From NCBI GenBank assembly GCA_964632485.1, contig CAZWDO010000009.1:1-64000 (forward strand): a stretch of DNA of 64,000 nt, in the 5' to 3' direction. A program made the translations under genes and the position numbers. The stretch comes from CAZWDO01 sp964632485 [NCBI: uncultured bacterium]. GTDB taxonomy: Bacteria; JAGOEH01. Shown here piece by piece: positions 16,397 to 26,395 of the stretch. The notes beneath the pieces are model-generated. The model saw only the letters and a program-made list of their open reading frames with translations. It searched no databases and had not been told where the DNA came from. The number at the start of each line of letters is the position of its first letter. Position 1 is the first letter of the stretch.

Positions 16397-18865
16397 TTAA
16401 AATTTATAGACAACGCCCAGGGACGGGATAATCGGCAGAGAACCGCCTTTTTGATTGCCACTGTCGTAGTAGATATAATTTTTAAAATTAAAAATATTCA
16501 GAATCTGGACGAAAAACTCCCAATGGTCCCATTCCCAATAGAGATTTACATCGATGCGCTTATTCGCTGGCAAGCGTCGTTTGTAGTTGGGATAGGCGAT
16601 GACCATAGCTTCCGGCATGATTGCGATGTCATGTTTATAATATTTTCCTAATAGTTGATGTTGGAGCTGACCGGAAAAGTAAATGCCGGTCAATGTGAGG
16701 CGTCCGCTTTGTGAAAAATGCCAGCCGCCTGAGCATTTGAGAGAATGGCGTTGATCGAAATCCGGGAAATAAGTGTTTCCATCCTTATCGACCCGCACCA
16801 CCCAGGCTAAGGTATAGACGCTCATTGCGAACCAGCGGTTCGATTCGTATTTGGCGCTTACGTCGAAACCATAAGTTTCGCCCTTTTGGAATTGAAGCGC
16901 ATTCTCATCGTCGTAGAGTTGATATTGGTTACGGACTGCCAATTTGGGGTAGCGTTTATAATAGGTTTCAAAGGAAGCCAGCAGGGCCTGGTGTTTATGT
17001 TCAATCCCTACGAGGAGTTGCCAGCATTGCTGGGAGGGGTGAGGGGATTCGATAGGGTCCCAGACATTAAAAATTCTTAGAATGGCGCCTTCGTCATTCA
17101 GGGCGGTAAAATTTTGCGAAAAGATTCCTCCACCGGCTTTTAAATTCCATCGGGGGCCGATTTGCCAGCGGATGGCGCCTCTTGGCTCCCAGTTCAAGTT
17201 CTGATTATATGAGAAATAGTTAATACGCATTCCTCCCTCCAATAACAAATTCTGCCATAATGTGTAATTGGTTTGGAAAAAGAACGAATAATCCTGGACT
17301 TCTTTAGTGTAATTTTTGATTTCATTTTCCTGGAGGTTGATATGGAAGTAGAGTTTGATGGTATGCGCTTCAATGCCGATTTTATTGAGCCATTTTTCGG
17401 TGAAATAGCTGGAACGCGAGGTTTTTATAAATGCATCGTCAATTAAATTGGCCAGGATCAAACGGGGATCACTCTTGAAATCGAAACTGAACCGGCTGAA
17501 ATTGAGCGATGTTTCCCAAAACGTTGTGGCCGAGGCGATATATTTCCAATTCAATCCTGCCGTGGCATTTCCCCAGTCTAAGTTAAAATCGTCTTCATCG
17601 CCGAAATTGCTTTCGTTTTTCAGAAAATCACGCCCCAAAAAACTATTGAAACGGAGTTCATGGTTGTCGCTCAGCCGGTAAGTGACTTTAGCGATACCGT
17701 CGAAAAAATAGTAGGGAATTTGACCGCTATCACTGAAAATGGCTAGTAGTTTATCGATATAGGTGCGCCGCAGGGAGAGCATGAAAGAGGCGCGGGAATT
17801 GAGCGGCCCTTCAACATGAAGGCGCGCGCTGATTAAACTCAGTTGGAAATTGGCGTGCAATTGATCCATCTTGCCGTCGCGGCTAATCATATTGAGGACC
17901 GATGACATCCGGCCGCCATATTCAGATTCGAAGCTGCCGGATTTGAGTTCTACTACCCGCATGGCATTGGCATCAAATGTAGAAAACACGCTGCCCAGGT
18001 GATAGGGATTATGAATGGGAATTCCATCCAGCAGAATCAGATTTTCATCGGATTTTCCCCCCCGGACATGGAATTCAGAAGATAGATGGTTGGCGGTCTG
18101 CACTCCGGGCATGTATTGCAGGGCGCGCATTACATCAGTTTCCCCCAGTGATGGCAAAACTTTGATGATCTTGGGTGATAAATTAGTCCGGCCTATATTA
18201 ACGGCTTCCTTGGAAACCGCTACATCGCCATAGACGACTATTTCTTCTTCCTGGATTGTTATTTCTTCGAGCCCGATCATCAGTTGCCGCTCTTTTTCAT
18301 CCAGTTCCAGTGTCAGGATATAGGGCTGATAGCCAATAAAGGAAACAGATAATCTATACGAGCCATAAGGAACGCCCACAATGCGAAAGAATCCGTCGGC
18401 ATCGGATATCGCTCCCCAACGGGTGTTTTTCAGGATAATGTTGGCAAAGGGTAGAGCTTCCCGGGTTTTTAAATCGTAAATTTTGCCATGGATAGAACCC
18501 TTAGAATCCCGGGGAGGAGATATTGGAATGGGTGGGGCGTTTTTAGCGATCAATATCCATTGCTGTTGGGAGATGATTTTCAATTCCAGGGGTAAAGGCT
18601 CTAACATCTCACGCAAGGCAGGGATCAGCAATTTGCTGCGGCATTGATAGCTTACATTTTGATCCGCGACTAACTTCTCGGAAAACAATAACGGAATGTT
18701 GTGGCGAGTGATTATTTCCTTCAGCACGGCAGAGAGAGGATGGTCCTTATACTGCCAGTCGACTTTGACCGTATCCCACTTTGTTGCCGGGGGCTGAGCA
18801 TAAATCATCCATGTCACACGGATGATGCATAAGATAAGTATGAGAATTGGCTTACTGGTGCGCAT
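16397..18865 (-). CDS. TonB-dependent outer-membrane receptor with STN signalling domain
   Basis: 822 residues from the ATG at 18865 (GGAGG five bases upstream); a GTG four codons earlier overlaps that site and is less likely. After the signal peptide, residues ~35-105 form an STN (secretin/TonB short N-terminal) domain, then a carboxypeptidase-regulatory-like domain (GSIHGKIYDLKTREALPFAN), a plug (MPGVQTANHLSSEFHVRGG, ENLILLDGIPIHNPYHLGS) and a 22-strand-type barrel ending GVVYKF. STN-bearing receptors signal to a FecR-type anti-sigma factor when substrate binds, and the FecR/sigma pair lies just downstream. The substrate is unknown. A palindrome overlaps the expected transcription start. 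Confidence 0.9.
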   Translation of the reverse strand: MRTSKPILILILCIIRVTWMIYAQPPATKWDTVKVDWQYKDHPLSAVLKEIITRHNIPLLFSEKLVADQNVSYQCRSKLLIPALREMLEPLPLELKIISQQQWILIAKNAPPIPISPPRDSKGSIHGKIYDLKTREALPFANIILKNTRWGAISDADGFFRIVGVPYGSYRLSVSFIGYQPYILTLELDEKERQLMIGLEEITIQEEEIVVYGDVAVSKEAVNIGRTNLSPKIIKVLPSLGETDVMRALQYMPGVQTANHLSSEFHVRGGKSDENLILLDGIPIHNPYHLGSVFSTFDANAMRVVELKSGSFESEYGGRMSSVLNMISRDGKMDQLHANFQLSLISARLHVEGPLNSRASFMLSLRRTYIDKLLAIFSDSGQIPYYFFDGIAKVTYRLSDNHELRFNSFLGRDFLKNESNFGDEDDFNLDWGNATAGLNWKYIASATTFWETSLNFSRFSFDFKSDPRLILANLIDDAFIKTSRSSYFTEKWLNKIGIEAHTIKLYFHINLQENEIKNYTKEVQDYSFFFQTNYTLWQNLLLEGGMRINYFSYNQNLNWEPRGAIRWQIGPRWNLKAGGGIFSQNFTALNDEGAILRIFNVWDPIESPHPSQQCWQLLVGIEHKHQALLASFETYYKRYPKLAVRNQYQLYDDENALQFQKGETYGFDVSAKYESNRWFAMSVYTLAWVVRVDKDGNTYFPDFDQRHSLKCSGGWHFSQSGRLTLTGIYFSGQLQHQLLGKYYKHDIAIMPEAMVIAYPNYKRRLPANKRIDVNLYWEWDHWEFFVQILNIFNFKNYIYYDSGNQKGGSLPIIPSLGVVYKF

Positions 18866-18882
18866 GTTGTCCTCCACGAGTT

Positions 18883-18915
18883 AAAGGTGTTGGTCATGAC
18901 CTTTACTTCAATATA
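18883..18915 (-). promoter_or_regulatory. Possible operator and -10 box upstream of the TonB receptor
   Basis: GGTCATGACC (18892-18901) is a perfect palindrome, nested in a looser repeat AAAGGT (18883-18888) / ACCTTT (18899-18904). On the minus strand a TATATT (18910-18915) lies just upstream, so the palindrome would cover the transcription start. No good -35 box was found, which fits an ECF-type or activator-dependent promoter. Confidence 0.4.
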
Positions 18916-18936
18916 CGCGTGAGGGAGAAAACACAC

Positions 18937-20169
18937 CTATGATTTTTTATGAATCAGGGAAGTTAGAACGATATCATCTTCAATTTTAGAATTGGGATAA
19001 GATTTTCCGATGGTTTCATAAATTTGTTGGCAAGATACCAAAGGATTCTGAATCAGGATTTGCTGTATGATCTGGTTAATGTTTCCCACAGTGTTTTTAG
19101 TTTGAAAGTGGGTATAACTGTAAATCCCGTCGGAAAACAATAACAGCCGGTCTCCGGGATTAAATGGAATTGAATCTTCCATAAACTGATAATCGGGGTC
19201 GATGCCTAAAAGCAGGTTGTTGGCTTGGAGGGAATAGATTTGCAGGTTTTGATAAAGAAGCGGATACGGATTGCCTGCATTGGAAAAAGAGAGGAGATTT
19301 TTTTTCAGATCAATCAATGCGACTGTCACCGGGATAAGAAACCCTTCGAAAAGCATCCGCATAATATGTTGATTGAGAGCGGTGAGAATGGCTGCCGGAG
19401 TTTGGAACTGGCGAATGATGTAGATCATAAACGCTTTGATCATCATGGTATATAAGGCTGCCGGAATTCCATGTCCGGTAACGTCGGCGATCACCACCAA
19501 TAGCCGGTGTTCATCAAGGGGGATGAAATCGAAGAAATCGCCGCTGATGACATTGAGTGGATAATAGAGATGTTCAGTGAGTAAATTGGGGAACGAAAAA
19601 CTACGGGTTGGCAGGATTAAGCGTTGAACTGCCTCGCCTACTTTAAGTTCTTCCATGACATTTAATTGAAATTTTTGGATTTCAGCGTACTGCTGTGAGA
19701 GTTTTTGGTTGAGAAGGTTCAATTCGTAATTGGCGGCGCTAAGCTGTTGGTTTTGTTCTTGAGTTTGCCGGGACAGCAGGGCCCGTTCGAGGTGAACCTT
19801 AACGCGCGCCAATAATGTATTTGGATAAAAAGGTTTGGAGATATAGTCTGCACCGCCAACATCAAATCCGCGTACCACGTCCTCAGGTTGATTGCGGGCA
19901 GTAATGAAAATAATGGGTATTTGACGGGTGATATCCTCGCTTTTGAGGTGTTGGCAAACCGTATAACCGTCCATGTCCGGCATGTGGATATCCAGTAGTA
20001 TCAGGTCAGGATGTTTGCTCATCGCCGCTTTAAGCGCCAATTTTCCGTTAGTTGCTGCGATGATGTTGTAGCCGTCTTGTTTGAGGATTGTTCCTAATAA
20101 ATTGATATTCTGGGGCATATCATCAACGATTAGGATGCGGATATCCTTCATTTTGTCGGGTGTTAGCAT
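18937..20169 (-). CDS. Response regulator with PP2C (SpoIIE/RsbU-type) phosphatase output
   Basis: 410 residues. An N-terminal receiver domain has the acidic pair D16/D17, phospho-acceptor D60 (LILLDIHMPDMDGY) and a conserved lysine near YISKPFYPN. A coiled-coil linker (~130-175) leads to a PP2C-like phosphatase domain with metal-binding motifs GDFFDFIPLDEHRLLVVIAD and LLLFSDGIY. Proteins of this design dephosphorylate an anti-sigma-factor antagonist (STAS protein) in partner-switching pathways; no STAS or RsbW-like gene lies in the window. Its start lies three bases after the kinase stop, without a ribosome binding site, so translation is probably coupled. A downstream ATG (20151) is an alternative start. 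Confidence 0.88.
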   Translation of the reverse strand: MLTPDKMKDIRILIVDDMPQNINLLGTILKQDGYNIIAATNGKLALKAAMSKHPDLILLDIHMPDMDGYTVCQHLKSEDITRQIPIIFITARNQPEDVVRGFDVGGADYISKPFYPNTLLARVKVHLERALLSRQTQEQNQQLSAANYELNLLNQKLSQQYAEIQKFQLNVMEELKVGEAVQRLILPTRSFSFPNLLTEHLYYPLNVISGDFFDFIPLDEHRLLVVIADVTGHGIPAALYTMMIKAFMIYIIRQFQTPAAILTALNQHIMRMLFEGFLIPVTVALIDLKKNLLSFSNAGNPYPLLYQNLQIYSLQANNLLLGIDPDYQFMEDSIPFNPGDRLLLFSDGIYSYTHFQTKNTVGNINQIIQQILIQNPLVSCQQIYETIGKSYPNSKIEDDIVLTSLIHKKS

Positions 20170-20172
20170 CTA

Positions 20173-22752
20173 TTACGTATTCTCCTTGATTATCGGCCGG
20201 ATCAAATCAGGGAAAAGCTCAAACAGTTTTTGCATTTTATCGATTTGTAATTGGTTGGAGGCGGTATAAAGTTCTTGCGCATAGTGGTGAATATTTTTTT
20301 CTTCATATCGATCGCATAGTTGCATCAACATCATTGAAAATGCTTCAATTTCATCATTGAACAAAGTTTCCCGAATCGCTTCCCATTGTGGGTAGCATAT
20401 TAGCAGGAGCTGATTGGAAAACTCCGGGGAATTAGTGGCGGAATTGGCGCTCAATGCGTTAAATTTCTCTTCTGGATTAATGGCCAGAACTCCCTCCGGC
20501 ATAGATTCGTTTGTGAGGTGGATATCATTATTCTCATAAAAGGATATTTTTGCGGCTTTAGTAATGCGCACGGATGGAAGAAAAATACGGAATATGGATC
20601 CTTTGCGGAGTTCACTTTCTACTGAAATGGCGCCTCCCATCATTTCAGCCAGGCGTTTAGTAATGGTTAAACCAAGGCCGGTCCCCCCGAAGTGCTGGTG
20701 ATTCTGGTTGCGGTGTTGTTGAAAGGGTTTGAAAATCAAATCGAGTTGATCCGCTTCTATACCGATACCTGTATCATGAATCGCGATGTGAAGCTGGCAG
20801 GTCAATTCCTGCTGATTGATAGCATCAGGTTTGATTTCAATCGTTATCCCTCCGCTGATGGTGAATTTTATTGCATTGCCCACTAAATTAAATAGTATTT
20901 GCCGGATTCGTGTTTCATCCAGCGCCAGCCATTCCGGCAGATTGTGAGCGATTCGTTCTTTCAGATAGATTTTTTTCTCGTGAGCTTTCAGGCTGAATAT
21001 CTGAATGATTTCAGTTACGACGACCTGTAGATTAACCGGTTCGATATTTAAAGGCAGCCGATCGGCTTCTATTTTGGAAAGATCTAAAATATCGGTGATA
21101 ATCCGTAGCAGGCTGTTGCCGCTGAGCTGAATTCCCTTTAAGAACTGAACTGCTTGCGGGTCATCAAGATATTGGTTTAAAATTTCACTATATCCAATAA
21201 TGGCGTTAAGCGGTGTGCGAATTTCATGGCTAATGTTAGCCAGGAATTCGCTTTTGACTTTACTGGCGGTCTCAGCGATTTCCTTTGCTTCGAAGAGTTC
21301 CTGCTGTTGCTGCTGAATTGCTTCATTTTGAGCTAATAATTCTTTGTTAATGCGCCATCTGGAATGATTTAACCGGAATAAAACGATCATAAAAATGATC
21401 AGACTGGAAAGGATCGCGGCTGAAAAGTAAAGGTAGAGTTTTTGTTTTTGCATAATTGCCGCATTCTCTTTCAGAATGAGATCGCGAATTTTTAATTCTT
21501 GTCTGGCTTTTTCCGTGTCCCACGCCATTTCCATCTGGATTATCTGTTGTCGATTCTCGAGATTGATCAGACTGTCTCTCATTATGATATATTGTTTGTA
21601 CTGTTCGAAAGCTTCATGCAGTGATCCCTTTTTTTCTAAAATTTGGGAACGGGTTAATAAGTTGTCACGAGTGATTTCCCTCCACTGATTGGCTGTAGAT
21701 AGTTCCAGGCTCTGATCGATCATTGTCAAAGCTTGAGTGATATTGTTTTTTTTGAGTTGTAATTGACCATACCGACTTAATGTTTGGCATTTGAACATCG
21801 GCAGTTGATCCCGATCAGCAAGAATGAGAGAGTTTTGATAAAGATTTTCTGCTTTATCGAACCGGTTTTGAAGTTCAAACACTTCGGCCATCAAGTTGGA
21901 AACTTCAATGATACTGCCGATTTCATTGATACGAATGTTTATGGTTTTGGCTTTGTCAAAATAAAACAGCGAGGAGTCAAATATTCCGGCATCCTTGAAT
22001 ATTTCACCGGTAACGCCAAACGCATAGGCAATCGATTTAGATTGTTCATTGTGATCGGCGTTTTTAATCGCCTCCCGGGCATATTTTAATGCCAATTGGG
22101 TGTTGCTTAATTTTTGATGAACCCGGGCAATATTAGCCAGAACCAGGGAGCTTGCGCCTTTTTTATTGTAATTTAGCGATTTGAAATAATAATTGAGGGC
22201 CTGATCATACCGTCCCCATTGGAAATAAATGACTCCCACATTGTTAGCTGTAATAGATATCCGATTTGAATCGTTCATTGCCTCGGATAGCTCCAGGCTT
22301 TTCCCGAACAGATCAATCGCATAAGCGAACTGATTGGCCCTCCAAAAATTTAATCCGACCTGATTATAGGAACGAGAGAGTTGTATAGAATCGCCGCTCT
22401 CTTCCCATAAATCCAGCGCTCGTTGATGATAGATTATAGCGGTATCATTTTTTTGCTGATAATCATAGACATCGCCAATATAATCCAGCGCTTTGGCCTG
22501 CATGTTGCCAGAACGAAAGCTTTCAGCAATTTCCAGCGCTAATTGCGCGTATGCCAGCGCGGTCAGTGGCTCGAGTCTGTTATATCGTTCGCTTTTTGCC
22601 AGTAAACTGTCCATACGGATAGTATCATTGCGGATATCTGCAAGCGAATCAAAACCAATTTGAGCAACTGTAATCTGAATGGCGAAGCTGAAAATAATCA
22701 GACTTATCAAGACCAGCATTAAAATTTTCAAGTATCGTGGCTTTTTTTTCAT
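20173..22752 (-). CDS. Hybrid-less sensor histidine kinase with TPR sensor domain
   Basis: 859 residues. An N-terminal signal/anchor segment (~8-30) is followed by about 400 residues of tetratricopeptide repeats (for example [40 protein letters not shown]), then a membrane segment (~437-459), a Q-rich coiled coil, HisKA with the phospho-acceptor H509 ([15 protein letters not shown]) and an HATPase_c domain ([26 protein letters not shown]). About 100 extra residues follow the ATPase domain. The TPR region would sit in the periplasm and sense a protein or peptide. It most likely phosphorylates the receiver-PP2C protein encoded next to it. Confidence 0.92.
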   Translation of the reverse strand: MKKKPRYLKILMLVLISLIIFSFAIQITVAQIGFDSLADIRNDTIRMDSLLAKSERYNRLEPLTALAYAQLALEIAESFRSGNMQAKALDYIGDVYDYQQKNDTAIIYHQRALDLWEESGDSIQLSRSYNQVGLNFWRANQFAYAIDLFGKSLELSEAMNDSNRISITANNVGVIYFQWGRYDQALNYYFKSLNYNKKGASSLVLANIARVHQKLSNTQLALKYAREAIKNADHNEQSKSIAYAFGVTGEIFKDAGIFDSSLFYFDKAKTINIRINEIGSIIEVSNLMAEVFELQNRFDKAENLYQNSLILADRDQLPMFKCQTLSRYGQLQLKKNNITQALTMIDQSLELSTANQWREITRDNLLTRSQILEKKGSLHEAFEQYKQYIIMRDSLINLENRQQIIQMEMAWDTEKARQELKIRDLILKENAAIMQKQKLYLYFSAAILSSLIIFMIVLFRLNHSRWRINKELLAQNEAIQQQQQELFEAKEIAETASKVKSEFLANISHEIRTPLNAIIGYSEILNQYLDDPQAVQFLKGIQLSGNSLLRIITDILDLSKIEADRLPLNIEPVNLQVVVTEIIQIFSLKAHEKKIYLKERIAHNLPEWLALDETRIRQILFNLVGNAIKFTISGGITIEIKPDAINQQELTCQLHIAIHDTGIGIEADQLDLIFKPFQQHRNQNHQHFGGTGLGLTITKRLAEMMGGAISVESELRKGSIFRIFLPSVRITKAAKISFYENNDIHLTNESMPEGVLAINPEEKFNALSANSATNSPEFSNQLLLICYPQWEAIRETLFNDEIEAFSMMLMQLCDRYEEKNIHHYAQELYTASNQLQIDKMQKLFELFPDLIRPIIKENT

Positions 22753-22758
22753 ATCCTC

Positions 22759-22786
22759 AATATAACTTATTTTTATTTCGAGTCAA
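22759..22786 (-). promoter_or_regulatory. Predicted promoter of the kinase gene, very close to the start codon
   Basis: On the minus strand TTGACT (22781-22786), 16 bp, TATATT (22759-22764), then GAGGAT and the ATG. The -10 box ends six bases from the start codon, so the transcript should be leaderless or nearly so. Confidence 0.55.
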
Positions 22787-22966
22787 GTTATTTTATCAAT
22801 AAGACCCAATATTCAGAAAATCGATAAGTTATTATAAAAAAATGATTATTTTTAATGTCAACGTATTTGGATTCCTCTTGTTACTGAGTGATTTTATGTT
22901 TATCAGACGTCAGTAAAGATATTTAGGATTGTTTCCTAGAAAAATGCAGGATATGAAAATATAAAC

Positions 22967-22995
22967 TTGACATGTTGAAGTACAATGATTATATT
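22967..22995 (+). promoter_or_regulatory. Predicted sigma70 promoter of the leuS operon
   Basis: TTGACA (22967-22972), 17 bp, TATATT (22990-22995). It leaves a leader of about 85 nt before leuS. This is the best consensus promoter in the window. Confidence 0.7.
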
Positions 22996-23087
22996 AGGTT
23001 CAACTAACTGGAACTGAGAATAAATTTTCGTCAGTCCCTATATATTATCATTATAATTGAAAATAGATTTGTTTCAAGGAGATCCGT

Positions 23088-25511
23088 ATGAGAGAGTATG
23101 ATTTTTCCGAACTGGAACCTCGCTGGCGCAGATATTGGGAAGAACAGGGTACATATCGGGCCCGACTGGAGGAAAGCGAGCGGAAACTATATTGTCTGGT
23201 AATGTTTAGTTATCCGAGTGGGGATAAGCTGCATATTGGACACTGGTACAATTTCGGACCGACGGATACGTGGGCTCGGTTTAAGCGTTTACAGGGATAT
23301 AATGTATTTGAACCGATGGGATTTGATGCTTTTGGCCTTCCGGCAGAAAATTATGCCGTGAAAACGGGTATTCATCCCTCCATCAGCACGGCGAGTAATA
23401 TTGGCTTCATTCGTCAGCAGCTCAGGGAAATGGGAGCGATGTATGATTGGGAATACGAGGTGGATACGAGTCACCCGGATTATTATAAATGGACGCAATG
23501 GATTTTTTTACAATTATATAAAAATGGTTTGGCCTACAAACGGAAAGCTCCGGTCAACTGGTGTCCCTCCTGCATGACCGTTTTAGCCAATGAGCAGGTT
23601 AAGGATGGCGAGTGCGAACGATGTAGCGCGATTGTGGTTCAGAAAGATCTGGAGCAGTGGTTTTTTAAAACCACTGATTACGCGGACCGCTTACTGGAAG
23701 GTTTGGAGCGCATACAATGGCCGGAGAAAACCAAAATTATGCAGCGCAATTGGATCGGTAAGAGTTATGGCGCTGAAATTGATTTTGACGTTGCCGGGCA
23801 ACAGCATACGACGATCCGGGTATTCACGACCCGGCCGGACACTCTGATGGGCGTGACCTATGTCGTCCTGGCGCCGGAACATCCTCTGGTAGCGTTGTTA
23901 ATGACGCCGGCGCAAAGAGATGCGGTTTTGCAGTATCAGGAATCGGTTCGGCGTATGAATGAAATTGAGCGTGTCAGCGCTGAAAAAGAGAAAACCGGCG
24001 TTTTTTTGGGCGCTTTTGCGATTCACCCGATCAGTGGAGAGAAAGTGCCCATCTGGATCGCTGATTATGTCTTGGCGTCCTATGGTACCGGAGCGGTAAT
24101 GGCGGTTCCGGCCCATGATACCCGTGATTATGAATTTGCGCAAAAATTTAGTTTGCCCATCAAGATCGTGATTATGCCCGAACAAGGAGAAGCGCCTTCT
24201 AACGAGGCGTTTACACAATATGGAGTTATGCGCGAATCAGGGAGATTCGATGGATTGAGCTCCGCGGAAGGGATTCGTCAGGTTGCCCAACATCTTGAAG
24301 AGATCGGCAAGGGCAAAGCCGCGATTACATACCGATTGCGCGACTGGCTGGTGAGCCGGCAACGCTATTGGGGCGCGCCTATTCCAATTATATATTGCGA
24401 GCATTGCGGCGCTCTCCCTGTACCCGAGGACCAACTGCCGGTTCGTTTACCCGAAGATGTGGATTTTAGACCCAAAGGGCAATCCCCGCTCGCCACTTCT
24501 GAAAGCTTTCTCCATACTGTCTGTCCGCAATGCGGAGGGCCAGCCCAACGCGAAGTTGATACCATGGATACCTTTGTCTGTTCTTCCTGGTATTATTTGC
24601 GCTATGTGAATCCGCGGTTGGCGGATAAAGCCTTTGATTCCGAAATGGTCAACCGCTGGCTGCCTGTGGACCAGTATGTCGGTGGCGCGGAACACGCGTG
24701 TATGCATCTCTTGTATGCGCGTTTTTTTACTAAAGTTTTGTATGATCTGAAATATTTAAATTTTGATGAACCATTCACATCCCTGGTTCATCAGGGAACA
24801 ATTACTCGCAATGGCGCTAAAATGTCAAAATCACGAGGCAATGTGGTCAACCCCGATGATTATATCCGGCAGTATGGCTCCGACACTTTCCGCTGCTATA
24901 TGATGTTTATGGGGTCTTATGAAGATGGAGGGGACTGGGATGATTCCGGCCTCCAGGGCGTTCACCGCTTTGTCCAGCGAGTCTGGCGACTGGCGATGGG
25001 GAATGATGCGACCGGAATAGTGGTACAGGACGATAATTTGACTCGTAAATTGCACCAGACCATAAAAAAAGTGGGCGAGGATGTTGAAAAATTTCATTTT
25101 AATACGGCCATTGCCGCTTTGATGGAAATGGTGAATGCCTGCTATGCCTGGTTGGATAAGCATAAAAACGGCAATCTGAGCGAATATTTGCGCCCCCTGG
25201 TCTTGTTGGTTGCGCCTTTTGCCCCTCATCTGGCAGAGGAATTGTGGCGGGAACTGGGCGGCAAACCTTCACTTTTCACAACGGCCTGCTGGCCTGAGTA
25301 CAATCCCGCGCTGCTTCTTGAAGATATGATCACCGTTGTTGTTCAGGTCAACGGAAAATTGCGGGGAAAACTGGAAGTGTCCCGCGATATTGAGGACCAT
25401 GAGATTAAGGAAATGGCGCTTCAGGAACCTAATGTAGTTAAATATATAAACGGGAAAACGGCGAAAAAAATCGTCTATGTTCCTCAAAAGCTGGTGAGTA
25501 TTGTCGTCTAA
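23088..25511 (+). CDS. Leucyl-tRNA synthetase
   Basis: 807 residues; cytoplasmic class I enzyme that charges tRNA-Leu. The HIGH motif is at 49-52 (DKLHIGHWYN) and KMSKS at 578-582 (AKMSKSRGN). The CP1 editing domain is present, with TTRPDTLMG and the GTGAVMAVPAHD segment. Two Cys-x-x-Cys pairs (WCPSCMTV..CERC) form a zinc-binding insertion. Length is usual for the bacterial type. AAGGAG lies seven bases upstream of the ATG. It heads a five-gene operon with nifU, nifS, lon and the PhoH-like gene. Confidence 0.98.
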   Translation: MREYDFSELEPRWRRYWEEQGTYRARLEESERKLYCLVMFSYPSGDKLHIGHWYNFGPTDTWARFKRLQGYNVFEPMGFDAFGLPAENYAVKTGIHPSISTASNIGFIRQQLREMGAMYDWEYEVDTSHPDYYKWTQWIFLQLYKNGLAYKRKAPVNWCPSCMTVLANEQVKDGECERCSAIVVQKDLEQWFFKTTDYADRLLEGLERIQWPEKTKIMQRNWIGKSYGAEIDFDVAGQQHTTIRVFTTRPDTLMGVTYVVLAPEHPLVALLMTPAQRDAVLQYQESVRRMNEIERVSAEKEKTGVFLGAFAIHPISGEKVPIWIADYVLASYGTGAVMAVPAHDTRDYEFAQKFSLPIKIVIMPEQGEAPSNEAFTQYGVMRESGRFDGLSSAEGIRQVAQHLEEIGKGKAAITYRLRDWLVSRQRYWGAPIPIIYCEHCGALPVPEDQLPVRLPEDVDFRPKGQSPLATSESFLHTVCPQCGGPAQREVDTMDTFVCSSWYYLRYVNPRLADKAFDSEMVNRWLPVDQYVGGAEHACMHLLYARFFTKVLYDLKYLNFDEPFTSLVHQGTITRNGAKMSKSRGNVVNPDDYIRQYGSDTFRCYMMFMGSYEDGGDWDDSGLQGVHRFVQRVWRLAMGNDATGIVVQDDNLTRKLHQTIKKVGEDVEKFHFNTAIAALMEMVNACYAWLDKHKNGNLSEYLRPLVLLVAPFAPHLAEELWRELGGKPSLFTTACWPEYNPALLLEDMITVVVQVNGKLRGKLEVSRDIEDHEIKEMALQEPNVVKYINGKTAKKIVYVPQKLVSIVV

Positions 25512-25528
25512 TTTCAAAGGAGTTTCCC

Positions 25529-26395
25529 ATGTGGGACTATACGGATAAAGTCAAAGAGTATTATCTTCATCCGCGCAATGTGGGTGAAGTCGAAGATGCC
25601 GATGTGGTCGCGGAAGTAGGTTCCCTGGTATGCGGCGATGCCCTGAAATTGAGCATCAAACTGGATGAGTCGAAGACGCGGATTGTTGATGCAAAGTTCA
25701 AGACCTTTGGCTGTGGCAGCGCGATTGCTTCCAGTTCGGTACTAACTGAACTTATTAAAGGAAAAACCATCGATGAAGCGTTGAAAATTACGAACAAGGA
25801 TATTGCCGATTTTTTAGGCGGCTTGCCTGATGAAAAGATGCATTGCTCCGTGATGGCCGAAGAGGCATTGGAAATGGCAGTAAAAAAATTGAGAGGTGAA
25901 TCCATAGAGAGTCATGATGAAACGATGGATCATCATAGCCGGCTGGTCTGCAAATGTTTTGGTGTGACTGAGCATAAAATCCTGAAAGCTATCGAAGAAA
26001 ACGAGCTGAAAACGGTGGATGAAGTCACTCATTATACAAAGGCCGGTGGGGCCTGCGGAAAATGCAAAGATGATATCCAGATCATTATCGATCATTATTG
26101 GCGCGATCAAACAAATGTAACCCCGGCGCCTCCCCCTCGCCGGCTATCGAACTTGCAAAAGATCAATTTGATCCAAAAAGTGATTGCTGATGAAATTGGG
26201 CCTGCGGTTAAACAGGATGGCGGGCATGTCGAAATAATTGACATCGTTCTCCCCAAAGTCATTATTTCCCTCACCGGTACCTGCAGTTCGTGCCCGGTCA
26301 GTTCTTTTACCGTGGATAATTTGAAGCGAATCCTCTCGGACCGGTTGGATGAATCCATCGAAGTGGAATTGGAATCATCAGGAAGGACAGGGTAA
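25529..26395 (+). CDS. NifU-type iron-sulfur cluster scaffold (three domains)
   Basis: 288 residues with the complete NifU architecture. An IscU-like domain has ligands C35, C62 and C106; a central BFD-like [2Fe-2S] domain has C141, C143, C176 and C179; a C-terminal Nfu domain has C252-x-x-C255. It assembles Fe-S clusters from sulfur supplied by the cysteine desulfurase encoded next, whose start codon overlaps this gene's stop (TAATG). AAGGAG precedes the ATG. No nitrogenase gene is present, so it probably serves general Fe-S assembly, as full-length NifU does in other non-fixing bacteria. Confidence 0.96.
   Translation: MWDYTDKVKEYYLHPRNVGEVEDADVVAEVGSLVCGDALKLSIKLDESKTRIVDAKFKTFGCGSAIASSSVLTELIKGKTIDEALKITNKDIADFLGGLPDEKMHCSVMAEEALEMAVKKLRGESIESHDETMDHHSRLVCKCFGVTEHKILKAIEENELKTVDEVTHYTKAGGACGKCKDDIQIIIDHYWRDQTNVTPAPPPRRLSNLQKINLIQKVIADEIGPAVKQDGGHVEIIDIVLPKVIISLTGTCSSCPVSSFTVDNLKRILSDRLDESIEVELESSGRTG

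Larger units (their letters stand above)
22753..23087. other. Divergent intergenic region between kinase and leuS
   Basis: This 335-bp gap between divergent genes holds the kinase promoter (22759-22786, minus) and the leuS promoter (22967-22995, plus). The rest is AT-rich with no open frame and no RNA gene that I recognise. Confidence 0.6.
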
